Positions 7,519 to 15,793 of a stretch of 53,755 nucleotides of DNA are shown here, piece by piece. The translations under genes were made by a program, and so were the position numbers. This DNA is from an uncultured Catenibacillus sp. (lineage in GTDB: Bacteria; Bacillota; Clostridia; Lachnospirales; Lachnospiraceae), in NCBI GenBank assembly GCA_934339005.1, contig CAKRHR010000017.1, positions 1-53,755 on the forward strand, read 5' to 3'. Numbering within the stretch: the stretch's first letter is position 1; each line of letters starts with the position of its first letter. The notes beneath the pieces were generated by a model. That model searched no databases. It was not told where the DNA came from and worked only from the letters and a program-made list of their open reading frames with translations.

Positions 7519-8988
7519 ATGAGTCGTTATAACATGACATTGTTGACAGATTTATACGAATTGACAATGATGCAGGGGTATTTTAATAACCAGACAAATG
7601 AAAAAGTAGTTTTTGATGTTTTCTACAGAAAGAATCCAAGTGGCAGTGCTTATGCGATTTGTGCAGGTCTTGACCAGGTGATTGATTACATTAAGAATCA
7701 GACTTTCGAAGAAGAAGATATTGAGTATTTAAGAAGTACAGGATTTTTCAATGAACCATTTCTTGAATATTTGAGTACTTTCAAGTTTACAGGTGATATT
7801 TATGCGATTCCGGAAGGTACGGTTGTATTCCCTAAAGAACCATTGCTTAAAGTGGTTGCACCGATTATGGAAGCACAGCTTGTGGAAACTGCGATTTTAA
7901 ATATCATTAACCATCAGAGCTTGATTGCCACAAAGGCTTCAAGAGTAGATTATGCTGCAGGCGGCGGTGTGATGGAATTTGGTCTGCGTCGTGCACAGGG
8001 TCCTGATGCTGGTGTTTATGGTGCCAGAGCTGCAGTGATTGGCGGTTGTGTCGGTACATCGAATGTGCTTGCAGGAAAGATGTTTGATATTCCTGTTAAA
8101 GGTACACATGCCCATAGCTGGATTATGAGTTTTAAGACAGAACTTGAGGCTTTCAGAAATTATGCGATGGCATATCCTGATAACTGTTTGTTGCTTGTGG
8201 ATACTTATGATACATTAAAATCCGGTGTGCCACATGCTATTCAGGTATTTGATGAGATGAAGGCAAAGGGTATCAAGTCAAAATTATACGGTATCCGCCT
8301 GGACAGTGGTGACCTTGCTTATCTGACAAAGAAAGCCAGAAAGATGCTTGATGATGCCGGTCATAAGGATGCGATCATCTCTGCTTCAAGTGATCTGGAT
8401 GAATATGTAATTGAGAGTTTGCAGCGTCAGGGTGCCAAGATTACATCATGGGGTGTTGGTACAAATCTGATTACATCTGCGGATTGTCCTGCATTTGGCG
8501 GTGTTTACAAACTGGCTGCGATTCAGCAGGAGGATGGTACATTTAAGCCAAAGATTAAAGTATCAGAAAATATTGAGAAGGTCACAAATCCGGGCAATAA
8601 GACAGTATTCAGATTATATGACAATGCAACTGGCAAGATTAAAGCTGATTTGATTGCACTGGCAGATGAAACATATTCAGGTGATAATGATCTGATGATT
8701 TTTGACCCGATTGCAACATGGAAACGCACATATCTTGAGGCAGGAACATATACTGTCAGAGAACTTCTGGTGCCTGTATTTATCGATGGCAAATGTGTTT
8801 ATGAATCACCTGCAGTCATGGATATCAGAGATTATTGTGCAAAAGAACTGAATACATTGTGGGATGAATCCCGAAGATTTGTCAATCCACAGGAAGTATA
8901 TGTTGACTTATCAAAACCTTTATTTGAACTTAAAAATGAACTGCTTGATGGGGTGCATAAGTTTTCTGAAAGACATCCTGAGCAGTAG
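7519..8988 (+). CDS. pncB: Nicotinate phosphoribosyltransferase
   Basis: Converts nicotinate and PRPP to nicotinate mononucleotide, the entry step of the Preiss-Handler NAD salvage pathway, in the cytoplasm. At 489 residues it has the normal length for the bacterial/archaeal form. Family landmarks are NMTLLTDLYELTMMQGYF at the N-terminus, VFDVFYRKNPSGSAY, the phosphoribosyl-binding stretch EFGLRRAQGPDAG, KGTHAHSW carrying the phospho-acceptor His, and YGIRLDSGDLAYL. The start follows AAGGG by 6-7 nt. It is followed 24 bp downstream by the CapA-like gene, so the two may be co-transcribed, though no functional link is obvious. Confidence 0.95.
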   Translation: MSRYNMTLLTDLYELTMMQGYFNNQTNEKVVFDVFYRKNPSGSAYAICAGLDQVIDYIKNQTFEEEDIEYLRSTGFFNEPFLEYLSTFKFTGDIYAIPEGTVVFPKEPLLKVVAPIMEAQLVETAILNIINHQSLIATKASRVDYAAGGGVMEFGLRRAQGPDAGVYGARAAVIGGCVGTSNVLAGKMFDIPVKGTHAHSWIMSFKTELEAFRNYAMAYPDNCLLLVDTYDTLKSGVPHAIQVFDEMKAKGIKSKLYGIRLDSGDLAYLTKKARKMLDDAGHKDAIISASSDLDEYVIESLQRQGAKITSWGVGTNLITSADCPAFGGVYKLAAIQQEDGTFKPKIKVSENIEKVTNPGNKTVFRLYDNATGKIKADLIALADETYSGDNDLMIFDPIATWKRTYLEAGTYTVRELLVPVFIDGKCVYESPAVMDIRDYCAKELNTLWDESRRFVNPQEVYVDLSKPLFELKNELLDGVHKFSERHPEQ

Positions 8989-9012
8989 ATTGTTTTGTAT
9001 GGGGAGAAGAAA

Positions 9013-10308
9013 ATGTTAAGTAGTTACATGAGAAAAAGGCTTAAGGCAAATCGTTTGTTGGCGCTTGTACTATCTGGCATTGTCGTTGTGAGCATCGGAT
9101 GTGGTATTTTTAAGGAAAAGACCGTATCCGAACCGGAAACGATTAAAATTGAGGAAAATAAAGCAGGCGGTCAGACAGCAGATGGCAGCAGTGCTGGCAA
9201 TGGTGACAGCACGGATAATGCCGGTGATGGACAAACATCTGAGGATGGTGTGATTACAGCAAGTTTACTTGCAGTTGGTGATGATTTGATTCATTCAGGA
9301 CTTTATAAATCCGGTATGAATGGCGATGGTGTATGGAATTATGACCATTTATATGAGCATGTCAAAGATGATGTATCAGCAGCAGATCTGGCGATTGTCA
9401 ATCAGGAAACGATTTTGATTAATGACCGTAATAATCTGAGCGGCTATCCAAGTTTTGGTTCACCTGTAGAGATTGCAGATGCACTTGCTAATTGTGGTTT
9501 TGATGTTGTACTGCATGCCACAAATCATGTAATGGACAGAGGTGCGGATGGTATTCACCAGACGATGGAGTATTGGTCTACACATTTTCCACAGATTACA
9601 GTGCTTGGCATTCATGACAGCCAGGAGGATGCGGACACCGTAAAAGTGGTTGATGTCAAGGGCATCAAGATTGCGATGCTTAACTATACATATGGCATGA
9701 ATGGGTATACATTGCCGGAGGACGAACCTTATCTTGTGGATATTCTTGAAAAAGAACGTGTCGGTGCGATGATTGATAAAGCAAAAGAAATCAGTGATAT
9801 GGTGATTTTCTTTGCACATGTTGGTACAGAATATGTGTATGAACCGAGCGAATATTCCAAAGAATGGGTGAATTTCCTGCTCGAAAAAGGTGTGGATATT
9901 GCAATTGACTCACATCCGCATGTACTCGAACCATACACAATGTTGACAGGTGAAGACGGACATCAGATGCTTGTTTATTATTCAATGGGCAATTTCATTT
10001 CTACACAGGATGAAGTGCCAAGACTGCTTGGCGGTATGGCAAAGATTAACATTGAGAAACGTACTGAAAATGGCGTTTCTACAGTGTCTGTGACGGATTA
10101 TACACTGGAACCTGTGATTTCACACTGGAATCATAATACAGGTGTTTATGCAGTTTATAAACTTTCGGATTATACAGACGAATTGGCAGCAGGACATGCT
10201 CTTTCATTTACAGTAGAGCAGATGCAGCAGTTGTTTGATGATATTATGAACACCGAAGTTACACCTGCAACCGGCGTGCTTCAGGATGGGGTGTATTCGG
10301 AAACGTGA
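9013..10308 (+). CDS. CapA/PgsA-family metallophosphatase-like exported protein
   Basis: A 431-residue protein with a short basic N-terminus, a hydrophobic segment (LLALVLSGIVVVSIGCG) that is either a signal anchor or a lipoprotein signal with Cys near residue 29, and a Gly/Ser/Asp-rich linker to about residue 75. The rest is a PGA_cap domain: LLAVGDDLIHSGLY, DLAIVNQETI, HATNHVMDRGADGI, FFAHVGTEYVYEPSEY, DIAIDSHPHVLEP and YYSMGNFIS, with the D, N, H and GNF metal-site residues of calcineurin-like enzymes. CapA proteins take part in poly-gamma-glutamate or other cell-surface polymer handling; no capB or capC is nearby, so the substrate is unknown. ATG 9013 has GGGGAGAAG upstream; the TTG-type start 18 nt earlier is unlikely. 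Confidence 0.85.
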   Translation: MLSSYMRKRLKANRLLALVLSGIVVVSIGCGIFKEKTVSEPETIKIEENKAGGQTADGSSAGNGDSTDNAGDGQTSEDGVITASLLAVGDDLIHSGLYKSGMNGDGVWNYDHLYEHVKDDVSAADLAIVNQETILINDRNNLSGYPSFGSPVEIADALANCGFDVVLHATNHVMDRGADGIHQTMEYWSTHFPQITVLGIHDSQEDADTVKVVDVKGIKIAMLNYTYGMNGYTLPEDEPYLVDILEKERVGAMIDKAKEISDMVIFFAHVGTEYVYEPSEYSKEWVNFLLEKGVDIAIDSHPHVLEPYTMLTGEDGHQMLVYYSMGNFISTQDEVPRLLGGMAKINIEKRTENGVSTVSVTDYTLEPVISHWNHNTGVYAVYKLSDYTDELAAGHALSFTVEQMQQLFDDIMNTEVTPATGVLQDGVYSET

Positions 10309-10314
10309 AAATAA

Positions 10315-10373
10315 AAAACTCTGTATATATCGGATATTAAAAACTCAGTATCGATATTTGCAGAGTTTTTTTA
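10315..10373 (+). terminator. Terminator after the CapA-like gene
   Basis: AAAACTCTG pairs with CAGAGTTTT; the stem extends imperfectly inward (TATATCGGATA with TATCGATATT) and ends in seven T. It closes the pncB-capA transcription unit. Confidence 0.75.
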
Positions 10374-10486
10374 TTAAAGTTTATGAGATAAGAGTAAATA
10401 AGATTATTGATATAAGTGTTTATATGTTTGAAGTGTTCCTTTGCACAGACATAATTTCAGTTTTAACTTATATTATTTACATCATT

Positions 10487-11038
10487 TTATCGTGTATACA
10501 TAATCGAATCCAGCAATTCATCCGCCGTTTTCTGATCTTTTAAGAGTGCAACAAGCTGACCGGCAAATTCGATGGCGGTGCCCATGCCGCGGCTTGTGAT
10601 ATAATTGCCGTCTACAACAACATTGTCTGCCAGGCAGTTTGCACCGATGAGTTTGCCTTCAAAGCCCGGATAACATGTGGCATTTTTTCCCTTAAGCAGT
10701 CCGATGCCGCCTAAAACACTTGGAGCAGCGCAGATGGCTGCGATGTATTTGCCGACAGAAGCAGCTTTTGTAAGCTGTTTGCAAAGTGGGACACATCTGC
10801 CTAAATTGGTTGTGCCAGGCATACCGCCCGGAAGAACATACATCTCTGTATCGGAAAAATCTTCATTTTCAAATGTAGTATCTGCAGTAATTTCGATATG
10901 GTGTGCGCCCATAACCTTTAATGAATCTGAGATGGATACAATGTGAATATCGATGCCTGCACGTCGTAACAGGTCAACAACGGTTAAACCTTCGATTTCT
11001 TCAAGTCCATCTGCAAAAAATATACATACTTTTGCCAT
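10487..11038 (-). CDS. DJ-1/PfpI family protein (YajL/ThiJ-like)
   Basis: A 183-residue member of the class I glutamine-amidotransferase-like superfamily. It has the conserved Glu in FADGLEEIEGLTVVDLLRRA, the glycine-rich YVLPGGMPGTTNL, and the nucleophile elbow AAICAAPSVLGG with Cys at about residue 105, then the tail TSRGMGTAIEFA. DJ-1 members are ascribed glyoxalase III, deglycase or chaperone activity; which applies is not readable here. ATG 11038 follows AAGGAGG by 8 nt; the 24 extra N-terminal residues of the longer frame would lie in the promoter and the inverted-repeat element. It is a single gene. Confidence 0.9.
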   Translation of the reverse strand: MAKVCIFFADGLEEIEGLTVVDLLRRAGIDIHIVSISDSLKVMGAHHIEITADTTFENEDFSDTEMYVLPGGMPGTTNLGRCVPLCKQLTKAASVGKYIAAICAAPSVLGGIGLLKGKNATCYPGFEGKLIGANCLADNVVVDGNYITSRGMGTAIEFAGQLVALLKDQKTADELLDSIMYTR

Positions 11039-11065
11039 AAAAACTGCCTCCTTAGAATGATATAA

Positions 11066-11142
11066 TGATATGAGTATCAATAATTCTAAAGTGCTCATTT
11101 GTGCAAGCACACTCGCAATTCAGACTTTTGATACTTACATCA
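11066..11142. repeat. 77-bp inverted-repeat element, copy 1
   Basis: Ends TGATATGAGTATCAA and TTGATACTTACATCA are imperfect inverted repeats of each other. The interior right half (GTGCAAGCACACTCGCAATT) closely resembles the copy at 48682-48732 read on the opposite strand. It lies directly upstream of the DJ-1 gene, in its promoter region. Confidence 0.65.
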
Positions 11143-11189
11143 TATAATTATAACAAATATGATGCGCTAAATACAACAATATATTGTAT

Positions 11190-11217
11190 TTGACATTATC
11201 AGTTTTTTTGTTAGAAT
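11190..11217 (+). promoter_or_regulatory. Strong promoter of the plus-strand small RNA
   Basis: TTGACA (11190-11195) and TAGAAT (11212-11217) with a 16-bp spacer, the best -35 match in the region. A CAATATATTG palindrome sits just upstream, at 11177-11186. Confidence 0.7.
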
Positions 11218-11223
11218 AACTGT

Positions 11224-11316
11224 AGAAAAAGGCACTACCGATAAGCGGTGGTCCTAAGTATATATTGTTACAAAAAAGTAATCGTTTTCCTTTGGCGTAG
11301 GGCGGTTACTTTTTTA
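11224..11316 (+). ncRNA. Predicted ~93-nt small RNA, convergent partner A
   Basis: From the TTGACA/TAGAAT promoter a transcript would begin with GAAAAAGGCACTACC and end at the bidirectional terminator. Its first 30 nt fold into a strong hairpin (AGG-C-ACTACC with GGTGGTCCT, loop GATAAGC). A short linker and the terminator hairpin follow. No start codon with a ribosome binding site is present. It faces a mirror-image RNA on the other strand, with which its last ~45 nt are complementary. An antisense regulator or antitoxin RNA is the likeliest role; function is inferred from layout only. Confidence 0.55.
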
Positions 11317-11367
11317 TTTGCTCAATATATGCTAATAAAATCGATACGATGATACTAAGTAGTGCCT
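11271..11367 (-). ncRNA. Predicted ~97-nt small RNA, convergent partner B (possible type I toxin mRNA)
   Basis: A minus-strand promoter (TTGTAC-17-TAAAAT) would start transcription at the second arm of the inverted repeat, giving a 5' end AAAGGCACTAC identical to that of partner A. The transcript ends in the shared terminator. A frame through it reads Y-L-K-A-L-L-S-I-I-V-S-I-L-L-A-Y and ends E-Q-I-K-K, with its stop codon inside the terminator stem (11306-11308). That layout resembles small hydrophobic holin-like toxins of type I toxin-antitoxin systems. However the only start codon is TTG at 11383, with poor spacing to GAAGG and upstream of the proposed transcription start, so the peptide may be dead. 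Confidence 0.45.
11272..11315. terminator. Bidirectional terminator shared by the two small RNAs
   Basis: AGTAATCG (11277-11284) pairs with CGGTTACT (11303-11310), flanked by six A on the left and six T on the right, so both strands end in a U-run. Confidence 0.85.
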
Positions 11368-11373
11368 TTAAAT

Positions 11374-11402
11374 ATTTTACCAAATCCTTCTATTAAGTAC
11401 AA
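11374..11402 (-). promoter_or_regulatory. Promoter of the minus-strand small RNA
   Basis: On the minus strand TTGTAC (11402-11397) and TAAAAT (11379-11374) with a 17-bp spacer; the predicted start falls on the inverted-repeat arm at 11360-11369. Confidence 0.5.
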
Positions 11403-11487
11403 GCTTCAATTTCGTGAAGTATATGTGAATCGGATATTTCTACTTACCGCACACGTTTGGCAAACAGTAACACTATTTTCCTTTAGA

Positions 11488-11516
11488 TTGCTTTTTATAC
11501 GACAAAATGTTATACT
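11488..11516 (+). promoter_or_regulatory. Promoter of gdpP
   Basis: TTGCTT (11488-11493) and TATACT (11511-11516), spacer 17 bp, about 37 bp upstream of the gdpP start. Confidence 0.6.
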
Positions 11517-11553
11517 AATATCAAGTGTCGTTACATGAAAGGAAAGGCTGCGT

Positions 11554-13605
11554 ATGGAGGAGAAAAATCAAAAAGTAAAGCTTAAGGGACGGTTTCAATC
11601 TTATCTGTTATGGCCATTGATCATGCTGATTTTATTTGCGGTGATGGACGGATTTGTATTTATGTTCAGTATAAAGGCTGGATTTGTTGCGCTGGTTGCA
11701 AGTCTGGTGTATGCAGTGTGCATGTTTGCCTTGTACTATACCGTCAGACGGGAAGTTGCTCTTGAACTTGTGAATTTTGCGTTGGATTATGGTCAGGTGC
11801 AAAAGACATTGCTTGAAGAACTTAAAGTACCTTATGGTGTACTTGATGAATATGGCCGGTTTTTATGGGTGAATCATCAGTTGAAAGAATTAACAGGTAC
11901 TTCACCGATTATGAAATCCGTGGACCATTTCTTCAAAGAGATTGACTGTGAGCATTTACCAAAAGACGATGAGAAAGTTATTGTTAATGTTAAATATGAC
12001 AAATACATTTTCAGAGCAGAGCTTGCACGCATTGTCGTGGATGATTTTTCCACAGAGAATCAGCTTGTGGATATCGGAAGCATCGATAATACCCTTGTGA
12101 CGATATACTTGTTTGATGAAACAGAGATTCGCCGTTACATGAAGGAAAATCAGGAGCAGCGGCTTGTATGCGGAACGATTTTTATTGATAACTACGATGA
12201 AGCACTTGAGAGTACTGAGGAAGTGCGCCGTTCATTGCTGACAGCTCTTGTAGAGCGTAAGATTACAAAATACATGCAGGGCTATGATGCGATTATTCAT
12301 AAGACAGCGAATGACCGTTTCCAGTTTGTGATTCAGCAGAAGTACCTGCCGATGATTCAGTCCTCCAAGTTTTCAATCCTTGATGAGGTGCGTGAAATCA
12401 ATATCGGTAATGACCTCCCGGTAACATTGTGTATCGGTGTTGGAGTGAATGGAGCCAATTATGCGCAGTCTGCAGAATGGTCAAAGAATGCGATCGATCT
12501 TGCGCTTGGCCGTGGTGGTGACCAGGCGGTTGTCAAAGACGGCGACAGAATTTCTTATTACGGTGGCAAGACAAAACAGGTTGAAAAGAGTACGCGTGTA
12601 CGTGCCAGAGTAAAGGCACACGCCTTAAAACAGTTGCTTGCCGGCAAAGAAACTGTTATGATTATGGGACACAAAATCGGTGATGCCGATTCCTTCGGTG
12701 CATCTATTGGTATGTATCGCATTGCCAGAACATTAAACAAACGTACGCATATCGTGATTAATACAGAAACAACCAGTGTTAAAGCGATTAAATCCGAGTT
12801 TATGAATAACAGTAATTACGAGCCGGATATGTTTATCAACGCATCCAAAGCCATGGAAATGATTGATGAAAATACCGTGCTGATTATTGTTGATGTCAAC
12901 AGACCATCCATGACAGAAAGTTCAGAATTGCTGGCACTTGCAAAGACGATTGTTGTTTTGGACCATCATCGTCAGAGCAGTGATTCGATTGATAATGCGT
13001 TATTATCTTATATTGAACCGTATGCATCTTCTGCCTGTGAAATGGTGGCAGAGATTATGCAGTACATTGCCGATGGTATCAAACTTCGCCCGGTGGAAGC
13101 CGATGCGATGTTTGCCGGTGTTTTGATAGACACGAATAATTTCATGAACAAGACAGGAGCAAGAACATTTGAAGCAGCAGCTTACCTGCGAAAGAGCGGC
13201 GCGGATATTGTAAAGGTGCGCACGAAGTTCAGAGATGATCTGACAACATATAAAGTGCGTGCGGATGCAGTTTCCAGAGCGACAATTTTTGATTCGATTT
13301 TCGCATTTGCAGAATGTCGTGCGGAGGGCATGGAAAACCCAACGGTTATCGGAGCACAGGTTGCTAATGAACTTTTGAATATTACGAATATTAAAGCCTC
13401 CTTTGTATTTACAGAAGTCAAAGGACGCGTATATATCAGTGCCCGTTCTTATGAAGAAATTAATGTCCAGCTTGTCATGGAGAAATTTGGCGGCGGCGGA
13501 CATTCAGCCATTGCCGGTGCACAGATTGATGGCATCAGCGTTGAAGCAGCCATGACAAAGGTTAAGATGCAGCTTCGCATGATGCAGAATGAAGGCGAGA
13601 TTTAA
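11554..13605 (+). CDS. gdpP: Cyclic-di-AMP phosphodiesterase GdpP (DHH-DHHA1 family, membrane-bound)
   Basis: Hydrolyses c-di-AMP to pApA and so controls potassium, osmotic and wall homeostasis. At 683 residues it has the usual GdpP architecture: two transmembrane helices at about residues 14-60, a PAS-like domain (~80-180), a degenerate GGDEF domain (~180-310; it lacks GGDEF, as family members do), a DHH domain with MGHKIGDADSFGASIGMYR, IIVDVNRPS and VLDHHRQS, and DHHA1 ending in GGGGHSAIAGAQI. The metal-binding D-x-D and DHH residues are intact, so it should be active. It leads the gdpP-rplI-dnaB cluster, a conserved order in Firmicutes. GAAAGGAAAGG upstream places the start at 11554. Confidence 0.95.
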   Translation: MEEKNQKVKLKGRFQSYLLWPLIMLILFAVMDGFVFMFSIKAGFVALVASLVYAVCMFALYYTVRREVALELVNFALDYGQVQKTLLEELKVPYGVLDEYGRFLWVNHQLKELTGTSPIMKSVDHFFKEIDCEHLPKDDEKVIVNVKYDKYIFRAELARIVVDDFSTENQLVDIGSIDNTLVTIYLFDETEIRRYMKENQEQRLVCGTIFIDNYDEALESTEEVRRSLLTALVERKITKYMQGYDAIIHKTANDRFQFVIQQKYLPMIQSSKFSILDEVREINIGNDLPVTLCIGVGVNGANYAQSAEWSKNAIDLALGRGGDQAVVKDGDRISYYGGKTKQVEKSTRVRARVKAHALKQLLAGKETVMIMGHKIGDADSFGASIGMYRIARTLNKRTHIVINTETTSVKAIKSEFMNNSNYEPDMFINASKAMEMIDENTVLIIVDVNRPSMTESSELLALAKTIVVLDHHRQSSDSIDNALLSYIEPYASSACEMVAEIMQYIADGIKLRPVEADAMFAGVLIDTNNFMNKTGARTFEAAAYLRKSGADIVKVRTKFRDDLTTYKVRADAVSRATIFDSIFAFAECRAEGMENPTVIGAQVANELLNITNIKASFVFTEVKGRVYISARSYEEINVQLVMEKFGGGGHSAIAGAQIDGISVEAAMTKVKMQLRMMQNEGEI

Positions 13606-13722
13606 AAATTTTAAATAAGATAACATAGTTAAATTGGTTATTCAAAGCCTGGTATGAGGCAGAAATGAAAGCCGCAGAATTAAAAATGTGCTTTGGATAA
13701 TAAAAAGATAGGAGTGACAGAC

Positions 13723-14169
13723 ATGCAGGTTATATTACTTGAAGATGTAAAATCATTAGGAAAGAAAGGTCAGACTGTCAACATTAATGACGGTTATGCA
13801 AGAAACTTTATTTTACCAAAGAAATTAGGTATTGAAGCAACACCAAAGAACTTAAACGACCTTAAATTGAAGAAAGCCAACGAAGAAAAAATGGCAAAAG
13901 AGCTTCTTGAAAATGCAAAAGTTTTTGCTGAAGAACTCAAAGAAAAATCAATTACGGTGACAATTAAAACAGGTGAAGGCGGCAAGACTTTCGGTTCCGT
14001 ATCCACAAAGGAAATTGCAGCCGCAGCCAAAAGCCAGCTTGGCATTGATATTGACAAGAAGAAGCTTCACCTTGAAGAACCAATCCGCACACTTGGTGTG
14101 ACGATTGTACCTTATAAAGTTCATCCACAGGTGACAGCACAGTTGACTGTCAAAGTAAAAGAAGCCTAA
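13723..14169 (+). CDS. rplI: 50S ribosomal protein L9
   Basis: A 148-residue protein, the normal L9 length. The N-terminal 23S rRNA-binding domain shows MQVILLEDVKSLGKKG and the loop GYARNFILPKK; a long Lys/Glu-rich helix (~40-75) links it to the C-terminal domain with TFGSVSTKEIAAA. ATG 13723 follows GGAG by 8 nt; the frame extends 10 codons upstream but without the L9 motif. It lies 117 bp after gdpP and 24 bp before dnaB. Confidence 0.97.
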   Translation: MQVILLEDVKSLGKKGQTVNINDGYARNFILPKKLGIEATPKNLNDLKLKKANEEKMAKELLENAKVFAEELKEKSITVTIKTGEGGKTFGSVSTKEIAAAAKSQLGIDIDKKKLHLEEPIRTLGVTIVPYKVHPQVTAQLTVKVKEA

Positions 14170-14193
14170 GTTTAGCGGGGAGGAAATCCTATC

Positions 14194-15525
14194 ATGGATG
14201 AAAGTGCAGTAAAGAGAATATTGCCGCATAGCATCGAGGCAGAGCGTGCAGTCATTGGTTCCATGATGATGGATGCCGATGCCATATCCGTTGCTGCTGA
14301 GATTTTAACAAGTGATGATTTTTACCAGCATCAGTATGGTATATTGTTTGAAACGATGGCGCAGATGTATCAGGCAGGAAAGCCGGTGGATCTTGTGACA
14401 CTTCAGGACGAACTTAAGAGTAAGGATGTGCCAGAAGAACTTTACAGTCTGGAATTTATCACCAATCTGTTAAATAGTGAAGCAACATCTGCAAATATCA
14501 AATATTATGCCAATATGGTTGCAGAAAAGGCGCTGCTTCGCCGTATGATTCGGGCAAATGAAGAAGTTGCCAATATGTGCTATCAGGACAAAGAGCCGAT
14601 AGACAGTATTTTAGAGCAGACCGAAAAGACGATTTTTGATCTGGTTCAGAGAAAGAGCAGTGATGATTATGTACCTATCAAACAGGTGGTTTTGAATGTT
14701 ATTGACAAGATTGAAGCCGCTGCAAAGCTGGGTGGTACGGTCACAGGTATTTCTACAGGCTTTTATGATTTGGACTATAAGACCAGTGGTCTGCAGCCTT
14801 CAGACCTTGTGCTGATTGCGGCACGTCCGTCTATGGGTAAGACAGCGTTTGTACTTAATCTGGCGCAGTTTATTGCGGTGCGCAACAAAGTCACAACAGC
14901 GATTTTCAGTTTGGAAATGTCGCGGGAACAGCTTGTCAATCGTATTCTTTCGATGGAATCCGGTGTGGATTCCCAGAGCATGCGAAATGGTAAACTTTCC
15001 GGCGCAGACTGGGAAAAGCTTGTGGAGGGTGCAGGCTCTATCAGTGATTCTCCGCTGATTATCGATGATACACCGGGTATTTCTATCGGTGAACTGCGTT
15101 CCAAATGCAGGAAATATAAACTTGAAAATAATCTTGGACTTGTCATTATCGACTACTTGCAGCTGATGTCCGGCGGAAGCCGCCGTTCAGACTCCAGACA
15201 GCAGGAGATTTCAGATATTTCACGTTCCTTAAAGGCACTGGCCAGAGAGATTAACGCGCCGGTGATTGCACTGTCACAGCTCAGCCGTGCCTGTGAACAG
15301 CGTCCAGACCACAGACCGATGCTTTCAGACCTTCGAGAATCCGGTGCTATCGAGCAGGATGCCGATGTCGTGATGTTTATTTACCGTGATGATTATTATA
15401 ATAAAGATACCGACAAAAAGGGTATCTCAGAAATCATTATCGCAAAACAAAGAAACGGCCCAATCGGTACAGTAGAACTCGTATGGCTGCCAAATTATAC
15501 GAAGTTTGCCAATAAAGAAAAATAA
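14194..15525 (+). CDS. dnaB: Replicative DNA helicase DnaB
   Basis: A hexameric RecA-fold helicase that unwinds DNA at the replication fork. The 443 residues fit the family. The N-terminal domain (LPHSIEAERAVIGSMMMD) binds primase; the C-terminal ATPase domain starts near residue 175 (TGFYDLDYKTSGLQPSDLVL) with Walker A ARPSMGKTAF, Walker B LVIIDYLQLM, the SQLSR motif, and LRESGAIEQDADVV with the R-finger region. GGGGAGG lies 10 nt before the start. No intein is present. It ends the gdpP-rplI-dnaB transcription unit. Confidence 0.97.
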   Translation: MDESAVKRILPHSIEAERAVIGSMMMDADAISVAAEILTSDDFYQHQYGILFETMAQMYQAGKPVDLVTLQDELKSKDVPEELYSLEFITNLLNSEATSANIKYYANMVAEKALLRRMIRANEEVANMCYQDKEPIDSILEQTEKTIFDLVQRKSSDDYVPIKQVVLNVIDKIEAAAKLGGTVTGISTGFYDLDYKTSGLQPSDLVLIAARPSMGKTAFVLNLAQFIAVRNKVTTAIFSLEMSREQLVNRILSMESGVDSQSMRNGKLSGADWEKLVEGAGSISDSPLIIDDTPGISIGELRSKCRKYKLENNLGLVIIDYLQLMSGGSRRSDSRQQEISDISRSLKALAREINAPVIALSQLSRACEQRPDHRPMLSDLRESGAIEQDADVVMFIYRDDYYNKDTDKKGISEIIIAKQRNGPIGTVELVWLPNYTKFANKEK

Positions 15526-15609
15526 AAGCATACATATGTTATGCAAATACAATGATATAGCGATGCAAATGACATGTAGATATAAATGTCGTGCAGATAA
15601 ATGAAGGAG

Positions 15610-15658
15610 ATGACTTTCCGTAAACATATACAAATGATATGGCGGAAAGTCATTTTTA
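15610..15658 (+). terminator. Terminator after dnaB
   Basis: ATGACTTTCCG pairs with CGGAAAGTCAT around a ~22-nt loop, followed by TTTTT. Confidence 0.8.
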
Positions 15659-15793
15659 GATTAGAAACAGACAATGAATAATCTTAAGAAAGACTTTAAA
15701 ATTTAGATGATATGATTTAATATTTTAGGTGTATGATAAAAGCATAAACATGGAAAAATGTGAAATCATTGAATATAAAAAGGGGAGAAGACA

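Larger units (their letters stand above)
11039..11553. other. 515-bp gene-free divergent region upstream of DJ-1 and gdpP
   Basis: Holds, in order, the DJ-1 promoter region, inverted-repeat element copy 1 (11066-11142), a pair of convergent small RNAs sharing one terminator (11224-11367), and the gdpP promoter (11488-11516). No protein gene with a ribosome binding site is present. Confidence 0.7.

Noticed and set aside
11224..11367. Possible c-di-AMP riboswitch before gdpP
   Set aside because: The sequence has none of the ydaO-type core motifs. The structure closes in its own bidirectional terminator well upstream of the gdpP promoter, so it is not in the gdpP leader.
13003..13503. Minus-strand 166-codon frame opposite gdpP
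   Set aside because: It is antisense to the conserved DHH/DHHA1 domain, rich in Cys and Ser, without ribosome binding site or family.
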